NCBI GenBank assembly: GCA_015068495.1
Contig: SVKL01000007.1
Location: 26,994-90,993, forward strand
DNA: 64,000 nucleotides
Direction: 5' to 3'
Origin: Oscillospiraceae bacterium
GTDB taxonomy: Bacteria; Bacillota; Clostridia; Oscillospirales; Oscillospiraceae
Within the stretch, counting starts at the first letter, position 1, and each line of letters begins with the position of its first letter. This document shows positions 26,471 through 35,468 of the stretch, one piece after another. Both the position numbers and the translations under genes were made by a program. The notes beneath the pieces were generated by a model that did not search any database, had not been told where the DNA came from, and worked only from the letters and a program-made list of their open reading frames with translations.

Positions 26471-27932
26471 TTTGCTGTTCTCTCATCAGGCTGTCACGAA
26501 TCAACTCATCCTCGCTGACTTGACTGCCGGTTATTGTACCGCTGGAAGCCGCTACCCCGCAGGCCTGCAGCCACGCAAGGATATCGTGGGTATCGGCGTC
26601 GCCGCCCCAAAGGGTAAAGCCTTCCGTACGAAGCTGATTCATTGCATTTGCCGTCTCCTGCTTCAGGTAAAGCTCCGGCGCAAAGCGCAAATCACGGAAG
26701 CCCAGCTCCTTGATTTTCTCCACGGGAAGCTCTTCGGGATTGTAGCCGTCCAGCAGCAGGCGGATACCGTTTCGCAGATAGCGCTCCAGCACCTCCTGCG
26801 TGCCCTTATTGGCATCCCGAACCAAAGCGGCAGGAACGGTAAACAACAGCTTTTCCTTTTGGATTTCCTGATCGGCGAACATCTGATTCAACCGTTTCAG
26901 CTGACTTCCCTGCAGGAAAAAGTCGGGAATCATACGCAGCACAACGCCGCCCAAATTCAGCTTGCAGTTTTCCATACGCACCACCGCGTCGGCGGCCTCG
27001 TATGCAAAATACATAGCCACATCCGTCACCAAATCCGTACGGCGCAGCATTGCTGCAATATCCTGCACGCCCTCCGTTTCCCCCGGTTGGTTGGCAATTC
27101 CCCCAAACCAAGGCGTTGCCTCATAGCAGGCGACCTTATCCTTCCGCTCCGCCACCATAGGCCGATAGTTCAGACCCAAAGGACGGTCCGGTCTTTTGAT
27201 TACCAGAGGAATGGTCTGGGGCAGGGTCATAGTATAATGGATATATTTTTGGTAGACCCCATAGGTGCCTTCTTTTGCCGCTTCCAGTACATCTATGATT
27301 GCCGGGTCCCAAGCTGTTCCCGCTTGGGCTTTCATTGCGGCATAAGCATCTTCAAAGGGTGTTTCGGATTGTGTCTCGGAGCACAGTCTGTCCAGCTCTT
27401 TGGCAAGTCCCACAATGTGGGCAATGGGGCTGATTTGGTTTCCCCGTCTGCCCTCGGGATAGCCGCTGCCGTCCCAACGCTCCATATGCTGCTGACAGGT
27501 TTCCCGCTGCATCAGCCAAGGAATGTTTTTGGTGGGCTGTTCAATCAGGCTGCCCTTTCGCTTTTCTTTCGCCCGGACACTGCGCATCTGCAATGTGGCT
27601 ACCAAGGCGCGGCCGTCAGTGGTGTACTTGCGGTACACCGCCTTCTCTTCCTCCGTAAAATCAGACTGGAAAATCTGATACTCCGGCGGAACCAGCGCTT
27701 TGCCCAGCTGGTGATACATACCGCACTTATAGGCCAGATCCGCATATTTTCCGGTCATTCTTTCCTCGCCCTCTGCGCTGTCCCGGCCATAGCCCAGTGC
27801 GCATGCCTGAACAAACAATTCCCGGGTATACGCCGCTATGCGGACGGATTGCTGCCGAATGACAGGTGCTAATCCCCGAAACGCATCGTCCCAAGTGTCA
27901 TATTCCATTCTTTTCCAATCTTGTTCATTCAT
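26463..27932 (-). CDS. Degenerate HD-GYP / EAL-like protein, candidate c-di-GMP receptor (489 aa)
   Basis: The N-terminal half resembles an HD-GYP phosphodiesterase. GMYHQLGKALVPPEY (residues 71-85) aligns with the usual HDIGK-x-x-(I/V)P, and HMERWDGSGYPEG (149-161) with HHExWDGSGYPxG. The metal dyad HD is HQ, and HHE is HME, so hydrolysis is doubtful. Residues about 330-489 look like a reduced EAL domain: GIRLLLDGYN, FRDLRFAPELYL and a late GGDADTHDILAWLQACG, in the positions of the D-D-F-G-x-G, K-I-D and AEGVET-like segments, again without the catalytic residues. No signal peptide is present. In this locus it may sense c-di-GMP and control assembly. ATG follows AAAGGATGATGCGCC. Confidence 0.68.
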   Translation of the reverse strand: MNEQDWKRMEYDTWDDAFRGLAPVIRQQSVRIAAYTRELFVQACALGYGRDSAEGEERMTGKYADLAYKCGMYHQLGKALVPPEYQIFQSDFTEEEKAVYRKYTTDGRALVATLQMRSVRAKEKRKGSLIEQPTKNIPWLMQRETCQQHMERWDGSGYPEGRRGNQISPIAHIVGLAKELDRLCSETQSETPFEDAYAAMKAQAGTAWDPAIIDVLEAAKEGTYGVYQKYIHYTMTLPQTIPLVIKRPDRPLGLNYRPMVAERKDKVACYEATPWFGGIANQPGETEGVQDIAAMLRRTDLVTDVAMYFAYEAADAVVRMENCKLNLGGVVLRMIPDFFLQGSQLKRLNQMFADQEIQKEKLLFTVPAALVRDANKGTQEVLERYLRNGIRLLLDGYNPEELPVEKIKELGFRDLRFAPELYLKQETANAMNQLRTEGFTLWGGDADTHDILAWLQACGVAASSGTITGSQVSEDELIRDSLMREQQNG

Positions 27933-27982
27933 GGCGCATCATCCTTTCCCTCCGGAATTTTTCCTCTTTTGATACGGAGGTC

Positions 27983-29149
27983 TTATTCGTCATCGTCCTC
28001 GATATCATACTCCACCAAAGGCGTCGTATCCTTTCGATTCTTTATCTTAGCAAAAATATACGTTCCAATAAGCACACCGCAGGCAATGTTCAGCGCCAAG
28101 CTGACCCAGAACAGCACCGGCCAAACCTTATGGCTGGGGTAATCGCAGCGCTGCTCAACCACATCCGGAATTGTAGGCTTGGGGAGCGTTTCTGTGGGAA
28201 CATCGTCTTTCTGCGCCAAATGCCGCTGAACAGCGGAAATTGCATCCACCAATCTCTGCGCTGCCGCATCCACTTGCGCCTGATCTGCGCTGCTTAACAG
28301 GTTTGTTGCATCGGTCAGGGCGTTGTCCAGCTCTGCCCACAACGCGCCGGCTTCAACATCTGCCAGCAAAGCATTTGCTGCGTCAATCGCACCGGTTAAT
28401 GTCATATAATCCATTTTCACCAATGCGCCAATGGCATCCTTCAGCCCTGCGGCCGCCTGATCAATCTTCTTTTGGCTGCCGGACTTGCGTGCGCTGTAAG
28501 CGGTTGTCAGCGCCGACTTCAGACTCTCCCAAGAAGTTGCCGTGTATTTATCCTGCTCCAAGCCCTCTGCAACCGCAATTTGATTGTTCAGCTCATCCAA
28601 CTCCAGCGGAACCGTAGGCGCCGTCGGGGTGGTTGCGGACGGGGTTGTGGGCTGGGTCGCGGGAGGGGTTGTGGGTTGGGGCGTAGTAGGCGTCGTGGGT
28701 GCAGGCGTATTCTGCTTGATGGAAATCTGGTAAACCAGAGGCGCGGGGGTTTTGGTTACAATTGCATCGCCCTCGCTGACCGATGTCTTATAGCTCACAG
28801 TTACTGTGCAGGAATCGCCGGGGCTGCCGGCAGTTTTCACCAAAATATGGAACACCGCCGAAGGCACCACGCTGCTGGCTGTATAGTAGGGGTGATTGTT
28901 TGTGCAGTCACCGCCCAGTGCACGGGGCAAATCCGTGTCATCAAAGCTTAGGGACGCAATCATACTTTCGTTGGAGAACGAGATGGAATCCACCTCAAAA
29001 CCCCATATGTTTGCCAGCGGCACATCCAGTGTTACCACCGCGCCGGAATCAACAGAGAACTCCGCTGCGGCATCGGCGCTAAGGGGCATCATACACAGGA
29101 AAAGCGCCAATGCAATGGAGCATACCAGAGCTTTTTTCATAAATTTCAT
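27983..29149 (-). CDS. Membrane-anchored protein with N-terminal cohesin-like domain (388 aa)
   Basis: A signal peptide (LVCSIALALFLCMMPLSADA) precedes a ~130-residue beta-sandwich with the cohesin pattern: VVTLDVPLANIWGFEVDSIS, an F-x-x-x-M-I-A-S-L segment and a closing SAVFHILVKTAGSPGDSCTV. A Pro/Thr-rich linker (repeated TPTTPQPTTPP-type units) leads to a helical region of FIVAR-like or three-helix repeats (residues about 195-320). A transmembrane helix (VLFWVSLALNIACGVLIGTY) and a short acidic cytoplasmic tail end it. It lies 30 bp after the 2012-residue dockerin-bearing giant. The pair suggests dockerin docking onto a membrane cohesin, as in cellulosome anchoring. The cohesin call rests on pattern, not on an alignment score. 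Confidence 0.72.
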   Translation of the reverse strand: MKFMKKALVCSIALALFLCMMPLSADAAAEFSVDSGAVVTLDVPLANIWGFEVDSISFSNESMIASLSFDDTDLPRALGGDCTNNHPYYTASSVVPSAVFHILVKTAGSPGDSCTVTVSYKTSVSEGDAIVTKTPAPLVYQISIKQNTPAPTTPTTPQPTTPPATQPTTPSATTPTAPTVPLELDELNNQIAVAEGLEQDKYTATSWESLKSALTTAYSARKSGSQKKIDQAAAGLKDAIGALVKMDYMTLTGAIDAANALLADVEAGALWAELDNALTDATNLLSSADQAQVDAAAQRLVDAISAVQRHLAQKDDVPTETLPKPTIPDVVEQRCDYPSHKVWPVLFWVSLALNIACGVLIGTYIFAKIKNRKDTTPLVEYDIEDDDE

Positions 29150-29179
29150 TGATTCTTTTTCCTCGCTTTCAAATCCCTT

Positions 29180-32100
29180 TTACTTCAAAAGGCTCTTGTA
29201 GTTATCACCTTGGCACTTACGCTTAATCATGACATCGTCGGAAATATCACATTTTCCGTCCCGATTCATATCCGTAGCCATCAATGCCCAATCCGTCAGT
29301 GTGACGGTCTTTTGTACGTGACGTTTGATGTACACAGAGTCAGAAATATCATTTCTGCCATCGGAGTTTACATCGCCCAGAAGAACAACCGTATACTCGG
29401 CTTTATCCACTACGGAGGACATATTGTTGGATGCGCAGAATGTTACCTTAGCTCCGTTCACCACATAGTACGCGCCGTCACGGAGAACAACGCCCTTGCG
29501 GTCAGCCGTAGATTCGGAGAATTCCGCCTTCACTTGCGTTGCGTTGATTGCTCCGTGCACTACCTGCATATTAAACTGCTCAACCGTAATTCCCTCTTCG
29601 GCAGTATCCAAATAAATGATCTTGTTGATGGTATCCAGCTTGCTGCCTAGAATCACGCTGCCGTCCACATTGATTTGAATATTTCCGTCATTTAATTCGG
29701 GACTGTTGCTAAACAGTTCTATCTTCAGCTTGGTGTCCAGCTTCCAGTGTGTGCCCAAAATGGCGATATCCGCTGTATCCTTTACAACACTGCTAAGGTC
29801 ATAAACCCCGGCTGCGTCCTTTACTTCGTAGGCGCTCATCTTCTCGGCAGTGCCCTCTGCCTGCATCCGCTGCAGTTGATTGGACAGATGTACCAAAAGG
29901 CCGTGGTTTGCACTCAGCTTATTCTTTACAGAAGTTGCCACAGCGCCGGAAAGGTTCAGACCCTGCACCAAAGCGTCCATATCCGTATTTTTGTCAATGC
30001 TGCGGATGGCATCAAACAGCTGCTTAACGGTGGTGTTGTCTATCACCATTTTGAGAACAGCCGCGTTGTCCGTATTGAACCACGTTTCCAAAGCCGCCGT
30101 AATCTGCGCCTTGTCAGCGCGGTTGTGGGCCAGCAATGCGCACAGCATCACGGCATAATCTGCATTTTGACTGCCTTTGAAAACAATGTTCTTTTCACCG
30201 GAGCCGGAGATATTTACTTGATTCTGCGCAACGAGAATCTGCTCAATTTCGCCGCGAAGCTCCGTTCTTATCACGGAAGACAGCGCTTCCAATCGCTCCT
30301 GTGCCGCTTTCTTCTGCTCAGGTGTGCCGCCCAAGTAGACGGTCAGACTTTGTGTTTTTTCCGTCTGCGCAGGCGTAAATGCGCCCTTCACTACATCCTC
30401 TTGGGTATCGTGCTCTAGCGCAAACTGCCATCCGGTGGTGCGCAGCGAATAGGACGCCAACGCTTTTCCTTCGGCGGTCGCTTGCGCCATTGCCCTGTAA
30501 TCGGTGAAATCTGCAAGCATTTCTCCCAAGAATTGGTTCAATCCCTGATACCGCAAAGAGTCCGGGAAAATATAGCCATTGGTACGGCCGCCATTTTCCA
30601 ATATCTGCACCAAATCCTGCTGGCTGATTCCGTAAATCACCTGGTCATCCAGCTTGAGAGCTGCAGATGTGTAGAAATGGAATACCAAATCCATTGTCAG
30701 CGCAGCTGCCATATCCGGCAAAGCCGTGGTGCTGTCGGTGAGCAAAGCGGAATTCAAGTATACCTGAATTTCTCCGTCTCTGCGCTGTACGGTGTACATT
30801 TGCCTGTTGCGGCAATCCTTTACAGCTGCATCTACCGAACCGGTCACCGCGCCGGTATCGCCAATGGAGCTATCTGCCAAAACCACACCGCTTCCGGACA
30901 CATTGCCGGTGAGCGTCTTTCCGTTAAGGTCAATCAGAACCTTCTTGTCTGTAGAAATATCGCCGGTGATATGATCCAGTAGAATCACCACTGCGCCGTC
31001 ATGGAGCTGTTCTATCTCACCAAAGAGATCTGTCACAAATACTGTCTTGCTGTTGACGTCTTTTTCTTTGTCAATCACCAAGGCTTGGTACTGTCTGTCC
31101 ACATTGGTCAGCTGCAAGCCAACCCGCACAGTCAGTTCGCCGTTGTTTTCCGCAATCATACCCCGCAACGTTTCCGGCAAGGCGAAAGCATCCAGCAGCA
31201 GATTTGCCTGCATTTTTGCATCGGTGGTGTAGAGATTTCCCTCTGCATGGGCGTTGGTATATTCCACGTTTTCATCCAAGAAGCGGAATATATCCTGTAT
31301 CTTTTTCAGTGTGTTTTGGGCTGTGGACAACTCCAGTTCCTGACCGTTGCTTTGCGCGGTATTTTCCAAAGTCTCCACAGTAACTTTTTCGTCCTTAAGC
31401 AATGGAGCGACCAATTCATACAAGTACTCCACGCACAGACCGTAATCCAAGTCGTTGATGCCATCTAACCGGGCATTGTCCAAAAGCACCATTGCAGTGA
31501 GGATCTTTTGATAAGACGGCTCTGTGAGCGTCAGCACCAAATTGGCGCTGCCATTCGTCAAATGCACATCTACATACTCGGTCAGCTGAGTAAGTCCCTG
31601 CTTCGTCTCTGCCAATTTCTCCGCGTGTGTGCCGTCATCACTTAAGGTTATGTACAGCTTAACGGTTGTGGGAGTAATTGTTTGATTTGCTGCCAAATCC
31701 AGCTGGGTTTCCACAAGTTTTGCGCCGAAAATATCGGGGTTTTCAATTGTATTGCCATTTTCAAGAAGCAGCTCCTGCTCAATAACTTTGTAGCCCGGCA
31801 GCTCCATATTGACGATTGTTCCGTCTTCATTTATGGCGTTTTTAACGTTTTCCAAAGAAAATCCGCTGTCCCCAAGGGCGCTCAAGATGCCCTGTATGTG
31901 AATTTTGCTGTCCTCCCGCAGGGGATATCCGCCCAAATCCACATAAGAGAATTTGCCGCTGGTAAGAAGCGCCTGCGAAACGGCAACCAGCACATTTTTT
32001 GCATTGTAGCCGGTAACATGGGGCGACATTCTCAGAAATACAACCAATTCGCCCTGCTCATTTTCCAAAGGCAGGAAGGCCGCGCCGGAAATTGCGCCGG

Positions 32101-35100
32101 TGCTTGCCAGCGCGTCATTCAAAACGCCGATAAAGTCCAGCACATCTTGGCGGGCAATATCGATGGTCTGACGCTGAATCTTACCGCCTTGACGCAAAAA
32201 TTCCATTTGCTGCGCAGACAAGGTCACGGACACGGAGGTATCGAAGGTGTGATACTCTGCGCCGTTAATGGTGTAAAGGTAGCGGTAGCCCTGCGTTGTG
32301 CAAGCAGGCAGTACCAAATACGGCTTTTTCAAGGTGAAACTGCCCACAGGCTCTGCCAAACCTTCCACATATGCGTCAATTTTCTTGAGCTTCCAAGTAA
32401 AATTCAAGGTAAAGCTATTGGTAAGCTGCGTACCCACAGAGGGCAACGGGTTGCCGGAATAGGTGTAGTAGCCCTCGGGCAGATTCAGCTGCTGAATCTT
32501 CTCGTCCAGCTTCATCTGCAGCAAATCCACATCAGCCTGCGTTATGGTGTGGTTTAAGGGGTAATCCACAGCAAAGGTGACGGTCTCCCCTTCTTCTACC
32601 CGCAGATTCAGCGTAATAAAACGCTTATCCGGAGCGCTTGCCATTTTCACATCTGTGCGATAGATGGCAGGGGCATTCTGGAAGGAGGTTACCTTATCGG
32701 TGGCATTTTCAATCGCATCTACCAGCGCGATCATTTCCAGTTCGCCGCTCTTCCGGTCAATAGCCTCGTGGGGCGGCAGCAGAGAAATGGAATCCAATGT
32801 TGCCCGAATGCCGTCGATCTTGCTGTAATAATCCTCCGCCATACCGGGCTTTAAGCCGTCCATATAGTCCTTCATGATTTCCAGCAGCAACGGCGTATTG
32901 TCAATAAATATGTTCAGTTGCTCCCGCAGCAGGGTGAACTGATTGTTCAGCTTTTCATAATTATCGCCGGTGTAGTACCACAGCAGCTCCTTCTCCTCAT
33001 AGGCTACTAAGTATTCATAAAGAAACAGCTTCTGCTTCTGCGCTGATTTATCAATGCAGTTTTCAATAATCGTGGTCAGAGCCGTTGCGGAAGCCTCACC
33101 CACACGCTCATCTGCCAAAATATTCTGCAGGAATCCGGCGTAGGTACCAAACTGCTCCAAAACCGATTTCTTGGAAAGCAATTGGGCCATGGCGTTCTTT
33201 TGGGTTGTCGCCTGAGATGTAAGCGTATAGGGAAGATTTACAAGATAAAGCATATTGCTTTCGCTGGTTGCGTCATTCAGCAGCAGCTGATACTGCACCT
33301 CAACCTTGTCAAAGCCTTCCGCATAAAAACTGCCGGTTCCGTTATTGAAGTCGGAGACGGGATTCTTTTGATCTCCACTGACCACCCACGCCTGCACTGC
33401 CACCCATTCACAGGAAGCAATGCCGGAGGGAGCATCGGGGGCATAAATTACGAATTGGGAACCGCTTTCGGTTAATTCCACACAGTCAATTTCCGGTCTG
33501 CGTATGGTCAAAATACCGGTATTCAAGGCAGCGCTGCTCAAAACAGCAGCAGCCTCCGCAGACATTCCCACAGAAATTGCTACGCCCCAGGGAATATCCT
33601 CCCAAGGAGATCCCTCTTTGCGGGATAGCACTGTGTTGCCGGTTATCCGGTACACAGCCTCTTGCCGGTAGAATGCTCCTGCAATGGTATAATCGTATAC
33701 CTTTTCCTTATCTGTATGGGCAGGAAGCATCAAATTGTATCCATAGGGCACTTCTGCAGGAAGGCCCTCTACGCCGGAGACGGAATAGGTTTTCGGCGTG
33801 TAAGTAACCGTCAATGCTATATCGCTCTGCAGAGTATCTCCGGCAGAAATACCGGACACAGACCGATCGTAATAATCCTCGCCTACCTGATAGATTTCCC
33901 AATCTGCCAAGGCACGGTCCTCTGTGTCATCGGCAGCCACTGCCGCCAAAATATCCTCGTAAGATGTGTCTGCATCTAAGGTGATTCGCGCAGCGTAGCG
34001 ATTTTCGATGGTAGTCAGCGTTGCGTTGTCAATATAATTGCGGTCAATGACTTTGGCAACATACTTCACCGTCACATCAAAACGGTTCATACTGACCTGA
34101 ATGGATGTTGTCTGCGCCAGCAAATTCTCAATAACCGTTACCTGAGGCTTTTCAGCCTCCACATTTTCCACCAGCCCATCCAAAACCAAATAGTCTGCAT
34201 TGGAAAGACCCTGCTTCACAGGATTCTTCTCAAGCACTTCCCACTTGGATGCGGTAGCAGCTTGAAGCGCACTGCCTGCCGCCTGCAGGTTATCAAATGC
34301 CTTCTTTAGCAAGGCAGGATCAACATCACTGAGTCCGGCGCTGTGGGCAAAGCTCACAATAACCTCCAGAACAGCTCTGTCATTGCACAAATTGAGAACA
34401 TCTTGGCTGGTCTGGGCAGCAACGTCAAAATACGTCTGACCTTGTGTCATTAAGAACTTGGACTTGCCGTCTCTTGCAGCAACGTTATAGTACTGGCGAA
34501 TCAGCTTCACCAAATCAAAATCGCCGCCATTTGCCCGCTTTTGACCGTAGAGGTTACGCACCGCGCCGGTGGAATCCTCGTATTTCAGCTGGCCGCCCCA
34601 AGGCAGGGACACGCCGTTTACCAATTCCATCAGCTTGTCAATATACAACGCCAGTGTCTCAAGCGCGGCTTGCTGTTCAGCGATCTGCTGCATCTGCTTA
34701 AATGCATACTTTAAGTTTGCACCGGAATTGAGTAGCATAAGCTGATGCTCCTGTGCAACAAAGATATGCAGCACATAGGTAACAGCAACAGAATAGGTGT
34801 TTCCGGAGGTTTGGAAAGAACCAACGTAAACGCCGTCCTGCTCAACCAAATCAACTGTTTCATTGCTCTGTCCGCTGATCACACTTGCCTGCGTAGGTAT
34901 CCAGCGGAAACCGTTATAAGGATATGCCTCAGCAGATATTTTGCGTTCATCGGGGTCTACCTGCACCAATGCATCCCCTTCGTCGGGAACCCTGTATGTA
35001 TAGGTGTTTTCAGCAAGCAACCCCGAATCAAGAAGCGCCTGTAATTTATCGGATAATGTGTATTGCTTTCCAAGAAGCATAGCATCACTAACGGTAACAT

Positions 35101-35218
35101 CTTCCTTGCCTACAGCCACGACCATCTGCAAAAAAGGGTAATGACCGCAAGAAAACACCATTAACAACGCTAATATAAAAGAAAGGCTGCGTCTGCCTAT
35201 GGAATATCTTAAACTCAT
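29180..35218 (-). CDS. Giant secreted protein ending in a type I-like dockerin (2012 aa)
   Basis: A signal peptide (LSFILALLMVFSCGHYPFLQ) begins a mostly unrecognised 2000-residue protein. It has several MucBP/InlB-like beta modules, for example YTPKTYSVSGVEGLPAEVPY and LNFTWKLKKIDAYVEGLAEP. The last ~65 residues form a dockerin: LGDVNSDGRNDISDSVYIKR and ATDMNRDGKCDISDDVMIKR are two EF-hand-type calcium loops, each with D-x-N-x-D-G and a closing D. The whole length is paralogous to the 2023-residue protein at 37515-43586. The start at 35218 is placed by GGGAGGAAAGATA-ATG. It is the first gene of the second transcription unit, with a good promoter at 35332-35360. Its partner is probably the cohesin-like protein just downstream. 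Confidence 0.82.
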   Translation of the reverse strand: MSLRYSIGRRSLSFILALLMVFSCGHYPFLQMVVAVGKEDVTVSDAMLLGKQYTLSDKLQALLDSGLLAENTYTYRVPDEGDALVQVDPDERKISAEAYPYNGFRWIPTQASVISGQSNETVDLVEQDGVYVGSFQTSGNTYSVAVTYVLHIFVAQEHQLMLLNSGANLKYAFKQMQQIAEQQAALETLALYIDKLMELVNGVSLPWGGQLKYEDSTGAVRNLYGQKRANGGDFDLVKLIRQYYNVAARDGKSKFLMTQGQTYFDVAAQTSQDVLNLCNDRAVLEVIVSFAHSAGLSDVDPALLKKAFDNLQAAGSALQAATASKWEVLEKNPVKQGLSNADYLVLDGLVENVEAEKPQVTVIENLLAQTTSIQVSMNRFDVTVKYVAKVIDRNYIDNATLTTIENRYAARITLDADTSYEDILAAVAADDTEDRALADWEIYQVGEDYYDRSVSGISAGDTLQSDIALTVTYTPKTYSVSGVEGLPAEVPYGYNLMLPAHTDKEKVYDYTIAGAFYRQEAVYRITGNTVLSRKEGSPWEDIPWGVAISVGMSAEAAAVLSSAALNTGILTIRRPEIDCVELTESGSQFVIYAPDAPSGIASCEWVAVQAWVVSGDQKNPVSDFNNGTGSFYAEGFDKVEVQYQLLLNDATSESNMLYLVNLPYTLTSQATTQKNAMAQLLSKKSVLEQFGTYAGFLQNILADERVGEASATALTTIIENCIDKSAQKQKLFLYEYLVAYEEKELLWYYTGDNYEKLNNQFTLLREQLNIFIDNTPLLLEIMKDYMDGLKPGMAEDYYSKIDGIRATLDSISLLPPHEAIDRKSGELEMIALVDAIENATDKVTSFQNAPAIYRTDVKMASAPDKRFITLNLRVEEGETVTFAVDYPLNHTITQADVDLLQMKLDEKIQQLNLPEGYYTYSGNPLPSVGTQLTNSFTLNFTWKLKKIDAYVEGLAEPVGSFTLKKPYLVLPACTTQGYRYLYTINGAEYHTFDTSVSVTLSAQQMEFLRQGGKIQRQTIDIARQDVLDFIGVLNDALASTGAISGAAFLPLENEQGELVVFLRMSPHVTGYNAKNVLVAVSQALLTSGKFSYVDLGGYPLREDSKIHIQGILSALGDSGFSLENVKNAINEDGTIVNMELPGYKVIEQELLLENGNTIENPDIFGAKLVETQLDLAANQTITPTTVKLYITLSDDGTHAEKLAETKQGLTQLTEYVDVHLTNGSANLVLTLTEPSYQKILTAMVLLDNARLDGINDLDYGLCVEYLYELVAPLLKDEKVTVETLENTAQSNGQELELSTAQNTLKKIQDIFRFLDENVEYTNAHAEGNLYTTDAKMQANLLLDAFALPETLRGMIAENNGELTVRVGLQLTNVDRQYQALVIDKEKDVNSKTVFVTDLFGEIEQLHDGAVVILLDHITGDISTDKKVLIDLNGKTLTGNVSGSGVVLADSSIGDTGAVTGSVDAAVKDCRNRQMYTVQRRDGEIQVYLNSALLTDSTTALPDMAAALTMDLVFHFYTSAALKLDDQVIYGISQQDLVQILENGGRTNGYIFPDSLRYQGLNQFLGEMLADFTDYRAMAQATAEGKALASYSLRTTGWQFALEHDTQEDVVKGAFTPAQTEKTQSLTVYLGGTPEQKKAAQERLEALSSVIRTELRGEIEQILVAQNQVNISGSGEKNIVFKGSQNADYAVMLCALLAHNRADKAQITAALETWFNTDNAAVLKMVIDNTTVKQLFDAIRSIDKNTDMDALVQGLNLSGAVATSVKNKLSANHGLLVHLSNQLQRMQAEGTAEKMSAYEVKDAAGVYDLSSVVKDTADIAILGTHWKLDTKLKIELFSNSPELNDGNIQINVDGSVILGSKLDTINKIIYLDTAEEGITVEQFNMQVVHGAINATQVKAEFSESTADRKGVVLRDGAYYVVNGAKVTFCASNNMSSVVDKAEYTVVLLGDVNSDGRNDISDSVYIKRHVQKTVTLTDWALMATDMNRDGKCDISDDVMIKRKCQGDNYKSLLK

Positions 35219-35331
35219 TATCTTTCCTCCCAATGACGGTTTTTGGCGTCTGAAGAGGCCTTTCCGTCATCGTCAAACAACGATTTTCTTACAAAAGGGT
35301 ATAAATCGACATATTAGTGTATACATTAAAC

Positions 35332-35360
35332 ATTATACCATTTTTAACTGCACAATGCAA
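35332..35360 (-). promoter_or_regulatory. Sigma-A promoter of the second surface-locus transcription unit
   Basis: On the minus strand TTGCAT, a 17-base spacer and a consensus TATAAT sit about 115 bp upstream of the 2012-residue gene. No other terminator is evident on the minus strand until about 4 kb, so this promoter may serve up to 17 genes. Confidence 0.75.
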
Positions 35361-35418
35361 CCTTATTTTTTCCTGCTCCAATGAGGTAAAATTTACCGTT
35401 CTTTCCTTCTTTGGGAAA

Positions 35419-35452
35419 ACAAATAAAACCGCCCACGACAGCGTCGTGGGCG
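35419..35452 (-). terminator. Terminator of the first surface-locus transcription unit
   Basis: CGCCCACGAC (35430-35439) and GTCGTGGGCG (35443-35452) form a perfect 10-bp stem. On the minus strand it is followed by GTTTTATTTGTTTT; on the plus strand by ATTTTTAT, so it could work both ways. It lies 17 bp after the repeat-protein gene. Confidence 0.9.
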
Positions 35453-35468
35453 ATTTTTATGAATGGTA

